A DNA stretch of 36,241 nt from Desulfuromonadales bacterium. Lineage in GTDB: Bacteria > Desulfobacterota > Desulfuromonadia > Desulfuromonadales > JAGXHI01. Within the stretch, counting starts at the first letter, position 1. Each line of letters begins with the position of its first letter. The translations under genes and the position numbers were made by a program. Under the pieces are notes generated by a model. It did not search any database. It was not told the origin of the DNA and saw only the letters and a program-made list of their open reading frames with translations. Positions 7,789 through 15,965 of the stretch are shown piece after piece. Location of the stretch: contig JAGXHI010000023.1 in NCBI GenBank assembly GCA_024636295.1, positions 1 to 36,241 on the forward strand, given 5' to 3'.

Positions 7789-8724
7789 CTATAACGATTC
7801 AAAATAATCTACCATCCTTTTGCGCATTGCCTCATCGGGCAGGCGGCCAAAACCTGCGGCCATGTTGTCCTTCATGTGATGGACCTTGGCGGTGGCCGGG
7901 ATCACGCAGGTAACCGCCGGATGGGAAACGATAAACTTGAGGAAGAACTGACCCCAGCTCTTGCAGTCGAATTCCGCGGCCCAATCCGGCAGAGCTTTGC
8001 CCTTGACCTTGCGGAACAGCGTGCCTCGCTGGTAGGGACGATTGATCAGGACCGCCATCCCGCGCTCGGCCGCCAGCGGGAGCAGGCGCTCCTCAGCGAT
8101 TCGATTTTCGATGTTGTAGCTGAACTGCACGAAGTCCAGCGGTTCGTTGCGCAGGATCTCCTCCAGTTCACGATGGAACCGGCCGTGGGAAGTGGTGATG
8201 CCGGTATAGCGGATTTTCCCTTCCGCTTTCCATTCCCTGAGAGTCTTCAGGTGGGTCCGCCAGTCGCGCAGGTTATGTATCTGCATCAGATCAAAGCGGC
8301 GGATGCCCCATTTTTCGAGTGATTCCTCCATTTGTCGGATGCCGGCCTGCTCGCCGTCCGTCCAGACTTTGGTCGCGGCAAAGAGCTTGTCGCGGTGTTC
8401 GGCCCGGCTCAGCAGTTCGCCGATGATCCGCTCCGCCTCTCCATACATAGGCGAGGAATCAATCAGCTTCCCGCCATTGTCGAAGAAGGCCTGCAAGACT
8501 CTTGCAAGCTCGGATAAGGTGGTTTCGTCGCTGCCGATGTCGAAGGTCCGCGATGTCCCCATTCCGATGACCGGAAGGGCTTCACCTGTGGCCGGTATCG
8601 TCTTCAGGATTAATGTTTTATTCGCGGCCCGCAGCCCGGGAGGAGCAAGCCAGACGGTCGCAAGCGCGGCCGCCACTGAGCCGACAAAAGTTCTTCGGGA
8701 CATTCGATAATCGTTTAAATTCAT
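7789..8724 (-). CDS. Tat-exported aldo/keto reductase
   Basis: The ATG at 8724 has GGGAGG seven bases upstream; the A of this ATG precedes the TGA stop of the upstream transporter gene (4-nt ATGA overlap), so the two are translationally coupled. The 311-aa product opens with a twin-arginine signal (SRRTFVG, then a hydrophobic stretch to LRAA near residue 34). This predicts export of the folded protein. The rest is an aldo/keto reductase barrel of normal size. The catalytic tetrad is intact: Asp89 and Tyr94 (LIDSSPMYG), Lys119 (AATKVW) and His150 (MQIHNL). The family uses NAD(P)H, so a periplasmic member probably carries its cofactor out with it or uses it differently. The substrate is unknown. 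Confidence 0.85.
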   Translation of the reverse strand: MNLNDYRMSRRTFVGSVAAALATVWLAPPGLRAANKTLILKTIPATGEALPVIGMGTSRTFDIGSDETTLSELARVLQAFFDNGGKLIDSSPMYGEAERIIGELLSRAEHRDKLFAATKVWTDGEQAGIRQMEESLEKWGIRRFDLMQIHNLRDWRTHLKTLREWKAEGKIRYTGITTSHGRFHRELEEILRNEPLDFVQFSYNIENRIAEERLLPLAAERGMAVLINRPYQRGTLFRKVKGKALPDWAAEFDCKSWGQFFLKFIVSHPAVTCVIPATAKVHHMKDNMAAGFGRLPDEAMRKRMVDYFESL

Positions 8725-10061
8725 GATGGCGCCTCCCCTGGTTTTGAGCGTGCTTCCTGTGTCTTGCCGAGCCGGTAGCAGATCCAGGCCCACAGACCGG
8801 CTACCGGCACGGCGATGAAAGAGATGGCTGAAAGACCGAAGCCCAGAGCCTGCAAGCCCGTATAGGCCCAGGCGCTGACCACATCACCGCTGCGGTAAAT
8901 GACAGTGTCGATCACGTTTTTGGCCTTGTACTTTTCCTCCTGGTTCAGAACGACAAAAAGCATCTCCCGGGATGGTTTCATAATAGCGTAGTTGCCGGCC
9001 CGGCGCACCACCTGCACAGTGACAAGCACCCCCAGCAGAGGCGCCATGCCGAGCAGCAGGAAACCGGCGCCCAGCATCAGGGGAATCAGCGCCAGCGCCC
9101 AGCCCAGGCCGAGGGCCTTGACGATGCGTCCCGTGAGAAAAACCTGGATGATGAGGGTAAGGGCGTTGGCGGCAAAATCCATGGCCGCGAAAATCGTGGT
9201 GCGTTTCGCCGGATCGGCAAAGCTGTCGCGAACAATCTGGGCCTGCTGGAAATACAAAAAGGTCGACAGAGTTGTGTAGAGCAGAATCAGCAGGCAGATA
9301 CCGAGAAGGTAAGGCGAGCGGATGATCAGCCGAAGGCCCGCCCAGGCTCCGCCGCCCAGACCACGTTCTTTGGCTGGGGAGGGAGAACCTTCGGAACCAG
9401 CTGTGGCAGCGGCCGGTTTGGGGTCCCTGGTATCACGCCAGGCGATAAGACGATGGATGCAGAGCACCGCCCATCCCAGGCCGGCGGCGGAGATCAGCAG
9501 AAGGTTGGTCGGCCCCAGGGGGATGGCCAGAGTGGCGGTCAGGACAGGACCCGCCAGCGCCCCGGCGGTGCCGCCTGCGGCAACGAAGCCGAAGAGGCGC
9601 TTCGCCTGGGCGTCGCTGAAAATGTCGGCCATGAAACTCCAGAAGACCGAGACGATGAACAGGTTAAAAACACTGGTCCAGATAAAAAAGGCTCTTGCGA
9701 CCCAGACATGGGTCAACCCGGATCGGAACAGCAGGAAGAAAAGCAACAGGTTGGCAATGAAGAAAAAATAGACCAGAGGGAGAAATTGTTTGCGGGAGTA
9801 GCGCGAAGCCACCCAGCCGAACAGGGGAACCGCGGCCAGCATTGCCAGAAAAGTGCCGGTAAACAGCCACTGCAGATTCTCGACTCCTCCTGCGATTCCC
9901 ATCTCGTCACGCATCGGACGCACGATGTAATAGGAGCACAGCAAGGCAAAAAAGTAACTGAATGACCAGAGGAGAGCCCGGATTTCCTCCGGTTCCACCT
10001 TGACCAGGCGTCTCAGCCAGCGATGAACCCGTGAAAAACCGGATTCCGGCAGTTTATCCAT
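8721..10061 (-). CDS. MFS-type transporter of the NTP/NDP exchange (AAA) family
   Basis: This 446-aa membrane protein has about twelve hydrophobic segments. The opening (EPEEIRALLWSFSYFFALLC, then YYIVRPMRDEMG) is typical of the bacterial relatives of ATP:ADP exchangers (Tlc/Npt-like), usually annotated as MFS or NTP/NDP exchange transporters. In free-living bacteria the transported compound is generally unknown. A hydrophilic, low-complexity loop (about residues 210-235, Ala/Gly/Ser-rich) separates the halves. The start at 10061 has GAGGTGAGGAG upstream. It overlaps the Tat-exported aldo/keto reductase by 4 nt, which implies that the pair works together on an envelope substrate. Confidence 0.75.
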   Translation of the reverse strand: MDKLPESGFSRVHRWLRRLVKVEPEEIRALLWSFSYFFALLCSYYIVRPMRDEMGIAGGVENLQWLFTGTFLAMLAAVPLFGWVASRYSRKQFLPLVYFFFIANLLLFFLLFRSGLTHVWVARAFFIWTSVFNLFIVSVFWSFMADIFSDAQAKRLFGFVAAGGTAGALAGPVLTATLAIPLGPTNLLLISAAGLGWAVLCIHRLIAWRDTRDPKPAAATAGSEGSPSPAKERGLGGGAWAGLRLIIRSPYLLGICLLILLYTTLSTFLYFQQAQIVRDSFADPAKRTTIFAAMDFAANALTLIIQVFLTGRIVKALGLGWALALIPLMLGAGFLLLGMAPLLGVLVTVQVVRRAGNYAIMKPSREMLFVVLNQEEKYKAKNVIDTVIYRSGDVVSAWAYTGLQALGFGLSAISFIAVPVAGLWAWICYRLGKTQEARSKPGEAPS

Positions 10062-10155
10062 AGAGACTCCTCACCTCCGGGCCGGAGTTGCGCCTTCACT
10101 GGCACGGCAGCTTGCCGCGCGTAAGATGGTCGCCCTGCTATAGCTCCCGCATTAA

Positions 10156-10177
10156 GGCCGGGCGTTTCCGCCCGGCC
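10156..10177. repeat. GC-rich perfect hairpin
   Basis: GGCCGGGCG (10156-10164) and CGCCCGGCC (10169-10177) form a 9-bp stem with a TTTC loop. No T-run follows on either strand, so it is not an obvious terminator. It could be a small REP-like palindrome or an mRNA leader structure for the minus-strand genes. Confidence 0.6.
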
Positions 10178-10484
10178 CTGGGTGCAAATTTATCCTTTTC
10201 AGAGGTTTTCTTCAGAATTATTGATTATCTGCTGTTGCTGAACGCCTCTTCATCTGCTTTGATTTGTAGGAAAGTTGATTTCTCCTGTTTTTAAGTTACA
10301 GGTTTATCCGCATATTTAAACATGTCAACCCGCGTCAACCCGACCGAGGGAATGGACGTGAATGAAACTATCTGTTTTATAGATTCTTTTTGATGGAGGG
10401 GGCGATTCGGATTTGTTTGGACGAGAAGACTGAATTTGACGCAGCCTGTTTTTAAACCCTGTATTTTTAGGGCTCTTCAGACGC

Positions 10485-10513
10485 TTGACTTGAACACCGA
10501 GTTGGGTTTTAAT
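10485..10513 (+). promoter_or_regulatory. Candidate sigma-70 promoter for the propeller lipoprotein
   Basis: TTGACT (10485-10490) and TTTAAT (10508-10513) are separated by 17 bp, about 80 bp upstream of the start codon in AT-rich DNA. Confidence 0.5.
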
Positions 10514-10591
10514 TGATTTGTTTTAATTTGTTGGGACTTATATTGGGCAATGTACGGCCCGCCATTGGAGACTAATTTCGGGAGCAGGATC

Positions 10592-12517
10592 ATGAAGATT
10601 CATACCGGAGCGTTCTGGCTGATATCGTTTTCAATCCTGACAGCTTGTGGAGGAGGCGATGGCGCTGGTTCGGAGACCGCTCTCGTAGCCGACGCAGGCA
10701 TGGACCAGAATGTGATGAGCGGGTCCACTGTAAGGCTGGACGCCAGCGGCAGCGCCGCTGCAAATGGCGATGCGCTGTCCTATGCATGGTCGATTCACTC
10801 ACTCCCTCCCGGGAGTGTCGCGGTCCTGAGCGATGCCACAACGGTTCATCCGACATTCACCGCCGATCTGGACGGAATTTATGTTCTCGGTCTGCAGGTC
10901 AGCAACGACAGCGCGGAGAGTTCCCCGGACATGGTGACGGTGACGGCGACATCGGAGAATTCCGCACCCATCGCTGTCGCGGGCGCGGACCAGCATGGGA
11001 TGACAGGGACGCCGGCAACACTGGACGGCAGTGAAAGCACCGATGCAAATGGTGATGCGCTGTCCTACCTCTGGTCAATTCAATCGGCTCCTGCTGGAAG
11101 CGCCGCGGTCCTGAGCGACCCCCAGACAGCCATGCCGACATTCACCGCCGACACGGACGGAGTCTACGTTTTCAGACTGGTGGTCAATGATGGTGTTGTT
11201 GACAGCGCTCCGGATACCGTAAGCGTGACGGCCACATCGGTGAACTCGGCGCCCGTAGCAAACGCCGGAAAGGACCAGATCGTAATGACCGGCTCAACGG
11301 TGAGGCTGGATGGCAGTGGCAGCGTGGATGCAAATGGCGATGCGCTGTCCTATTCGTGGAGGGTTCAATCCTCCCCCGCAGGAAGCTCAGCGACCCTGAG
11401 CAACGCCGCAACGGCCGATCCCGAGTTCGCTCCCGACCTCGAAGGAGCTTATGTTTTCAGGCTGGTGGTTAACGATGGCATCATTGACAGTGCACCGGAC
11501 AATGTCATAGTGACGGTGACGGCGGCAACGGTGGATTTCTCGGTAACGGTCGGGAAGTTCGGCGCCGGCATCTCCGGAACGGAGTCCAAGTGGTGGGGCG
11601 GCGTTCGAGGTCCGGACGACAGAATCTACGGCGTCCCCTTCTCCGCCGACAATATCCTTATCATCGATCCGGTGACCAACACCGCAACCCGCCGCACCAT
11701 GGGAGCAAGTATTTCCGGCTCCGGCAAGTGGGCGAGTGGCTGCCTGGGGCCGGATGGGAAGATTTACTGCGTACCCTACAATGCTCGGGAGGTTCTGATC
11801 ATCGACCCGATAGCCGGCGCCGCCGTTCGGACCGACTTCGGTCTGGATCTCAGCGATAACGCCAAGTGGGCGGGAGCCGTTCTGGGTGAGGACAACAGAA
11901 TCTACTGTATCCCCCGGAATTCAAAGGACATCCTGATTATCGATCCCCTCGCCGGGACCGCCACCCGCAGCACTATGGGAGCGAATCTTGCCGGTTCCAA
12001 CAAGTGGTCCGGGGGAATTCTCGCCTCGAACGGGAAGATTTACGGCGTTCCCCGTGACTCATCGGACATCCTTATCATCGACCCCGCCTCCGGGACGGCC
12101 TCCCGCGGCAGGCTGGGAGCGGCTCTTACCGACAGTCACAAGTATGCGGAAGGAATTCTCGCGCCCAATGGAAAGATTTATGCCATCCCTTATACCAATT
12201 CACCGGCCATCCTGATCATTGACCCGAGGACCGATACCGCTTCTCTCAGCACCATGGGAGCGAATCTTTCGGGATCCGGCTGGTCCGAGGCGATCCTGGG
12301 GCCCGATGATAGAATTTATGCGGTTCCGTACACCGCTTCCGATATCCTGGTCATTGATCCCGCCTCCGGCGCCGCTTCTCGTACGCCGGTTCCCGGAGTA
12401 GGGCGGACTTCCACCGGCAAGTGGGTCATGGGAGATTTGGTTGAAAATAAATTCTTCGGGATTCCATACGGTTCAGAAGAGATTATTCTTGTGGAGTTCG
12501 GTGCCGGCGAAGAATAG
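10592..12517 (+). CDS. Lipoprotein with three PKD/REJ-like domains and a seven-repeat beta-propeller
   Basis: The ATG at 10592 (GGGAGCAGG upstream) gives a 641-aa protein. The signal peptide ends in a lipobox, LTAC, so Cys19 would be lipidated. Three Ig-like modules of ~90 aa follow (about 10690-11530). Each opens with a form of AGxDQxxMTGSxVxLDGS, contains NGDALSYxW and ends VVNDGxxDSAPD; these resemble PKD/REJ-type domains. The C-terminal half has seven ~46-aa repeats built on KWxxGxLGPDGKIYGVPY and DILIIDP, fitting a seven-bladed propeller. The last repeat is degenerate (EIILVEFG). It is probably a surface binding or adhesion protein. The long near-identical repeats suggest recent internal duplication. 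It stands alone, converging on the kinase gene. Confidence 0.75.
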   Translation: MKIHTGAFWLISFSILTACGGGDGAGSETALVADAGMDQNVMSGSTVRLDASGSAAANGDALSYAWSIHSLPPGSVAVLSDATTVHPTFTADLDGIYVLGLQVSNDSAESSPDMVTVTATSENSAPIAVAGADQHGMTGTPATLDGSESTDANGDALSYLWSIQSAPAGSAAVLSDPQTAMPTFTADTDGVYVFRLVVNDGVVDSAPDTVSVTATSVNSAPVANAGKDQIVMTGSTVRLDGSGSVDANGDALSYSWRVQSSPAGSSATLSNAATADPEFAPDLEGAYVFRLVVNDGIIDSAPDNVIVTVTAATVDFSVTVGKFGAGISGTESKWWGGVRGPDDRIYGVPFSADNILIIDPVTNTATRRTMGASISGSGKWASGCLGPDGKIYCVPYNAREVLIIDPIAGAAVRTDFGLDLSDNAKWAGAVLGEDNRIYCIPRNSKDILIIDPLAGTATRSTMGANLAGSNKWSGGILASNGKIYGVPRDSSDILIIDPASGTASRGRLGAALTDSHKYAEGILAPNGKIYAIPYTNSPAILIIDPRTDTASLSTMGANLSGSGWSEAILGPDDRIYAVPYTASDILVIDPASGAASRTPVPGVGRTSTGKWVMGDLVENKFFGIPYGSEEIILVEFGAGEE

Positions 12518-12598
12518 TCGAGGGGGATTTTTCTGGCCTTTTCGAAATGGTCGCTGACGCGGAGGATACCAGAGAGGCTGGCATGGTTCAGAGATTTG

Positions 12599-14854
12599 TC
12601 AGGCGGATTCGACGAGTTCCACCGCGAAAGTTGCGCCTCCGGCTGGCGTATCCTCGATCCAGACGCGACCTCCATACAGACGGGCGATCTTCTGCACCGT
12701 AGCCAGTCCGATGCCGGTCCCTGAAATCCGTTTCCCGGTGGAGCCCCGGAAAAAGACGTCAAAGACCTTCAATCGTTCCCCGGGGGGAATTCCGGGACCA
12801 TGGTCCCGGACGAAAAAACGCACCGTCGAATCGCTGCGCTCTCCATCCACCTCGATGGGCCCTCCTTCTTCGCCCGCATAACGTACCGCATTGCCGATCA
12901 GATTGGAAAAAATCTGGGACAAGAGAGTCTCGGGGATCTTTGCGGAGGGCAGGGGACCTATCCGGACAGCCAGCCCGGCTTCGGCGATTTGATGGTGCAG
13001 ATCCCTTACAACCTTCCCAACCACCTCGTTGACATCGACTTCTGAAGGCGGCGCAGGCAACTTTCCAACACTGGAAAGGGAGAGAAGATCCTCCATCATC
13101 GCATCCATTCTTTCGCTCTGCGCTTCGATTTCCTCGAGAGCCGTGTTGCCGTTTTCATCCAGAACCTGAGTGTAGTTCTGGCGAAGAAAATCGGCAAATC
13201 CGATGATGGCCGACAAGGGGGAGCGCAGGTCGTGGGAGACGGTGTAGACAAAGGCGTTGAGTTCCTGAAGGGCTTCCTTCGATTTATTCTCCGCCTCTTT
13301 TCGCTCGCTGATATCCAGGAAAGTGACTACCGCACCGATCGTTTGCCCATCCTTTCGAATCGGATAGGACCAGTATTCCGCGGGAAAACTGCTTCCGTCC
13401 GCTCGCCAGAAATGTTCATTTTCCACGTGAAGGTTCTCGCCCCGTCGGAAAGCCTTGCACACCCGGCACTCCTCCGAGGGATAGGGCATGCCGTTCGGCC
13501 GCGTATGATGAACCAATTCATGAACTTTCTTTCCGAGCAGGTCCTGCTCGCTTCGGAATCCGAGCATCCGGAGCGCAGCCGGGTTGCAGAAGGTGCACTT
13601 CCCCTGCAGGTCGACGCCGTAGATCGCTTCAGCGGCGGAATCGAGGAGAAGATCGACGCGTTCCTTCTGCTCTTCCAATTTTTTTTGAGTCCGCCGGCGG
13701 ACCAGTACGTTGGCGAAGAGAAGGGCCGATAGTCCCGACAGAACTGCCAGGGCGGCCAACAACTGTCCCCTGCTCAGGGCATAAAAGGGTGGAGGACGAT
13801 TGATGACGATGCTGTCCTTGGGAAGACCGCGGATAGAGAGTCCGAATCTTTTCATTTGATCGTAGTCGAACATGTACCTGTTGGGGCCGACGGCAACAGG
13901 GATATTATCGGGGTCTTCCCCGTCCAGAATACGCATTGCCATCTGTGCGGCGATTCTTCCCTGCTGCCTCCCGCTGATGAGTTTTCCCCCGACGATCCCA
14001 TTCCCCAAGGAAAAATCCCACAGGCTGTATACGGGCCTAGAGCATTCTGAGATGATTCGGATTCCCTCCAGATACGGGAGAGCCTCCCCTGATCGCCTGG
14101 AGACGGAACCGTTTATGAGAACCAGGCTGTTGTCGGGCAGGTCTTTAAGGCGGGAGGTCAGCTCATCGCTCGGCAGGTCATCCCAGAATATGAACCGTAC
14201 GGAGGGGTCAAATGGCTCTTCAATGAGAAGAGAAACCAGCATGTTCCGGTTTTCAAGACTGGTCAGGGTTTTTTGGCCGCCGATAACTATAACCCGATCC
14301 GTTTCGGGATGAAGGTCAAGCGCCGTCTCGATGGTTTCAAAAATGGAGGGATATTCGGCGACGCCAGTGATATTTTCGGAACCCTCGATCATGGAAGGAC
14401 GAAAGTTGTTGATACCGCAGAAAACGACAGAGGAATGGGAAAAGAGCTCGGTCCGGTGTCTCTGGACGAACTCCAGGGCATTATTGTCGGAGAGAAGGAG
14501 CAGGTCGAATTGCCTGTCCTTGAGTTTGTAGTGGATGAGGGAGCCCAGAATTTCTTCATAATTTTCAGTGTTTTCGTACCTCTGGGTGTCCAGGTATTCG
14601 ACGTGCAGGTGGAGTTGGTCGCCTTCTTGTCCAAAGACTTCCATGATTCCGGACATGATATTGTCGGTCCAGATCAGCCCCGGGTGATAGGAATGGAGGA
14701 TGAGAACGTCTCTGGGGGCGCTTTCCTGCGCCAGAGGAACTGCCGGTGCAAAGCTGCCCAGGATAATTCCAATCGGCAGTAGGAAAAATCCAGCGACGAT
14801 TTTTCTTTTCAACGAGAACGCCAGACGTGATGTCGCCGAAAGTCTCCAGAGCAT
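12599..14854 (-). CDS. Hybrid-input sensor histidine kinase (ABC-substrate-binding-like sensor, PAS, HisKA, HATPase)
   Basis: The order in this 751-aa protein is: a signal/TM segment (~20-42); a periplasmic region of ~320 aa resembling ABC-type substrate-binding proteins (DVLILHSYHPGLIWTDN); a TM segment near 365-385; a PAS domain with YPSEECRVC and the closing DISERKEAE; HisKA with YTVSHDLRSPLSAIIGF (His541); and HATPase with N-box FSNLIGNAVRYA, DHGPGIPP and GTGIGLATVQK. It should sense an extracytoplasmic ligand and phosphorylate a response regulator. No receiver domain is attached. The nearest candidate partner is the single-domain regulator at 15966-16406, also on the minus strand beyond bacterioferritin. 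The ATG at 14854 has no strong ribosome-binding site; a TTG further in (preceding KRKIVAGFF) is an alternative start. Confidence 0.85.
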   Translation of the reverse strand: MLWRLSATSRLAFSLKRKIVAGFFLLPIGIILGSFAPAVPLAQESAPRDVLILHSYHPGLIWTDNIMSGIMEVFGQEGDQLHLHVEYLDTQRYENTENYEEILGSLIHYKLKDRQFDLLLLSDNNALEFVQRHRTELFSHSSVVFCGINNFRPSMIEGSENITGVAEYPSIFETIETALDLHPETDRVIVIGGQKTLTSLENRNMLVSLLIEEPFDPSVRFIFWDDLPSDELTSRLKDLPDNSLVLINGSVSRRSGEALPYLEGIRIISECSRPVYSLWDFSLGNGIVGGKLISGRQQGRIAAQMAMRILDGEDPDNIPVAVGPNRYMFDYDQMKRFGLSIRGLPKDSIVINRPPPFYALSRGQLLAALAVLSGLSALLFANVLVRRRTQKKLEEQKERVDLLLDSAAEAIYGVDLQGKCTFCNPAALRMLGFRSEQDLLGKKVHELVHHTRPNGMPYPSEECRVCKAFRRGENLHVENEHFWRADGSSFPAEYWSYPIRKDGQTIGAVVTFLDISERKEAENKSKEALQELNAFVYTVSHDLRSPLSAIIGFADFLRQNYTQVLDENGNTALEEIEAQSERMDAMMEDLLSLSSVGKLPAPPSEVDVNEVVGKVVRDLHHQIAEAGLAVRIGPLPSAKIPETLLSQIFSNLIGNAVRYAGEEGGPIEVDGERSDSTVRFFVRDHGPGIPPGERLKVFDVFFRGSTGKRISGTGIGLATVQKIARLYGGRVWIEDTPAGGATFAVELVESA

Positions 14855-14957
14855 AAGGAATTTTTTAACACAAATGGGCGAGAAAAGAAATCTATTCCGC
14901 GTCTCGTGAATTTGACAGCGCTCTTCTGCCCGGTATTATTCCTGTTTAGGAAACAGT

Positions 14958-14993
14958 CAGCACCTTCTGGAATGATCTGTTCAGAAGGTGCTG
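14958..14993. repeat. Perfect 12-bp inverted repeat
   Basis: CAGCACCTTCTG (14958-14969) and CAGAAGGTGCTG (14982-14993) are exact complements around a 12-nt spacer. They lie ~105 bp upstream of the kinase start on its 5' side. It may be an operator for a dimeric regulator or an RNA hairpin. No T-run follows on either strand. Confidence 0.7.
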
Positions 14994-15159
14994 GCGCTGC
15001 CGCAATTTCGGTGATGTTCAGCATGGAAAGAGGCGCCCGAGACCTGTCCGGCCTGTATTCACCCCAGGGCGCATTTTGAACTGCTGGGGAAAACTGGTCA
15101 TTCTTTTGCCCGGTCCCCGATCGGATAGCAGTACTCATCGGAATCTCAACTCAGTGCCC

Positions 15160-15337
15160 TTCCGGAAACCCCGGGAAGCACAAAAGCAGTTTTCGATCTG
15201 GAAACGAGTAATTTTTCGCAAGATCCAAGATCAAGGAAATCAAGGATTTGAGCGGAGGCGTAGACCTTTACGCCGCACAATCAAATCCGAGGATTGACGC
15301 AGAGATTGCGGAAAAGGGCCGTTTCCGGACGAAAACC
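15160..15337 (-). repeat. Long-hairpin repeat element, copy A (inverted orientation)
   Basis: The reverse complement of this segment aligns over nearly its whole length with copies B (19309-19481) and C (25168-25341). The ~150-bp core (15188-15337) has outer inverted repeats (AGTTTTCG... and ...CGAAAACC) and an inner 8-bp pair built on GGATTTGA/TCAAATCC (one mismatch here). About 28 bp of non-palindromic flank (15160-15187) is also shared. Copy A carries a 6-bp duplication near 15222-15232 that the others lack. Its right end lies six bases before the bacterioferritin Shine-Dalgarno sequence, so the hairpin could be part of that mRNA's leader. Confidence 0.85.
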
Positions 15338-15357
15338 AACTAGAAGGAGGAATGAAA

Positions 15358-15825
15358 ATGAAGGGAAATCAAGCGCTGATCGACCAACTTAATGCTCGTC
15401 TCTGCGAAGAACTTGGCGCCATCAACCAGTATTTCGTCCATGCGGAAATGTGCGAGGACTGGGGATACGAAACCCTGCAGTCAGTGATAAAAAGTCGATC
15501 CATCCAGGAGATGAAGCATGCGGAAAAACTGATCGAGCGCATTCTTTTCCTGGAAGGCCGCCCGATCGTCAGCAAACTCGATAAGATCACCATCGGCAAG
15601 AAAGTGGAAGAAATGCATCAAAACGACTGGAATGCCGAATCGTCGGCCATCAAGGGCTATAATGAAACCATCCGTCTGGCCGTCGAAGTCGGTGATAACG
15701 GCACCAAGGCCATGCTCGAGGAAATATTGAAAGAAGAGGAGGAACACCTCGACTGGCTTGAGACGCAGAAGGACCAGATCGAGCAGATGGGAATTCAGTT
15801 TTACCTGTCCGAGCAGATCGGATAG
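15358..15825 (+). CDS. bfr: Bacterioferritin (haem-containing iron storage)
   Basis: The second ATG (15358) is chosen because AAGGAGG (15344-15350) lies seven bases before it but only one base from the first ATG. It also gives the standard bacterioferritin start (MKGN). The 155-aa length is typical. All di-iron ferroxidase ligands fall at the canonical positions: Glu18, Glu51, His54, Glu94, Glu127 and His130. Met52, the haem ligand shared between subunits, is present (SIQEMKHAE), which separates it from plain ferritin. The protein should form a 24-subunit shell that oxidises Fe(II) and stores ferric mineral in the cytoplasm. It is a single gene with its own terminator. Repeat copy A occupies its 5' region; no Fur box was identified by eye. 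Confidence 0.95.
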   Translation: MKGNQALIDQLNARLCEELGAINQYFVHAEMCEDWGYETLQSVIKSRSIQEMKHAEKLIERILFLEGRPIVSKLDKITIGKKVEEMHQNDWNAESSAIKGYNETIRLAVEVGDNGTKAMLEEILKEEEEHLDWLETQKDQIEQMGIQFYLSEQIG

Positions 15826-15855
15826 AATATTTCAGCCTGCACCGCTCGTAGGTCG

Positions 15856-15884
15856 AAGGGAGGCGCTTTGCCTCCCTTTTTTTT
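15856..15884 (+). terminator. Rho-independent terminator of bfr
   Basis: GGGAGGC (15858-15864) pairs with GCCTCCC (15870-15876), extended by AA/TT, with a 5-nt loop and eight T residues (15877-15884). It lies 30 bp after the stop. Confidence 0.92.
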
Positions 15885-15965
15885 CGGGACGACTTCAGGC
15901 AAAGCGCCGATCCTGTGAGCTGATCATGAAGTCTGAAGTGTCATTCAAATTGTTCTTCACGGTAG

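Larger units (their letters stand above)
10062..10591. other. Divergent intergenic region
   Basis: This ~530-bp region separates the minus-strand transporter pair from the plus-strand lipoprotein and must hold both promoters. It contains a perfect GC-rich hairpin (10156-10177) and a good + strand promoter (10485-10513). I see no gene: the open frames are short, low in coding character and lack ribosome-binding sites. Confidence 0.5.
14855..15357. other. Intergenic region between kinase and bacterioferritin
   Basis: This 500-bp region carries no gene. It contains a perfect 12-bp inverted repeat (14958-14993) and repeat copy A (15160-15337), which runs almost to the bacterioferritin ribosome-binding site. 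Divergent promoters for both genes must lie here, but I could not pick convincing hexamers. Confidence 0.5.

Noticed and set aside
10156..10177. Terminator
   Set aside because: The stem is strong, but no T-run follows on either strand and it lies between divergent genes.
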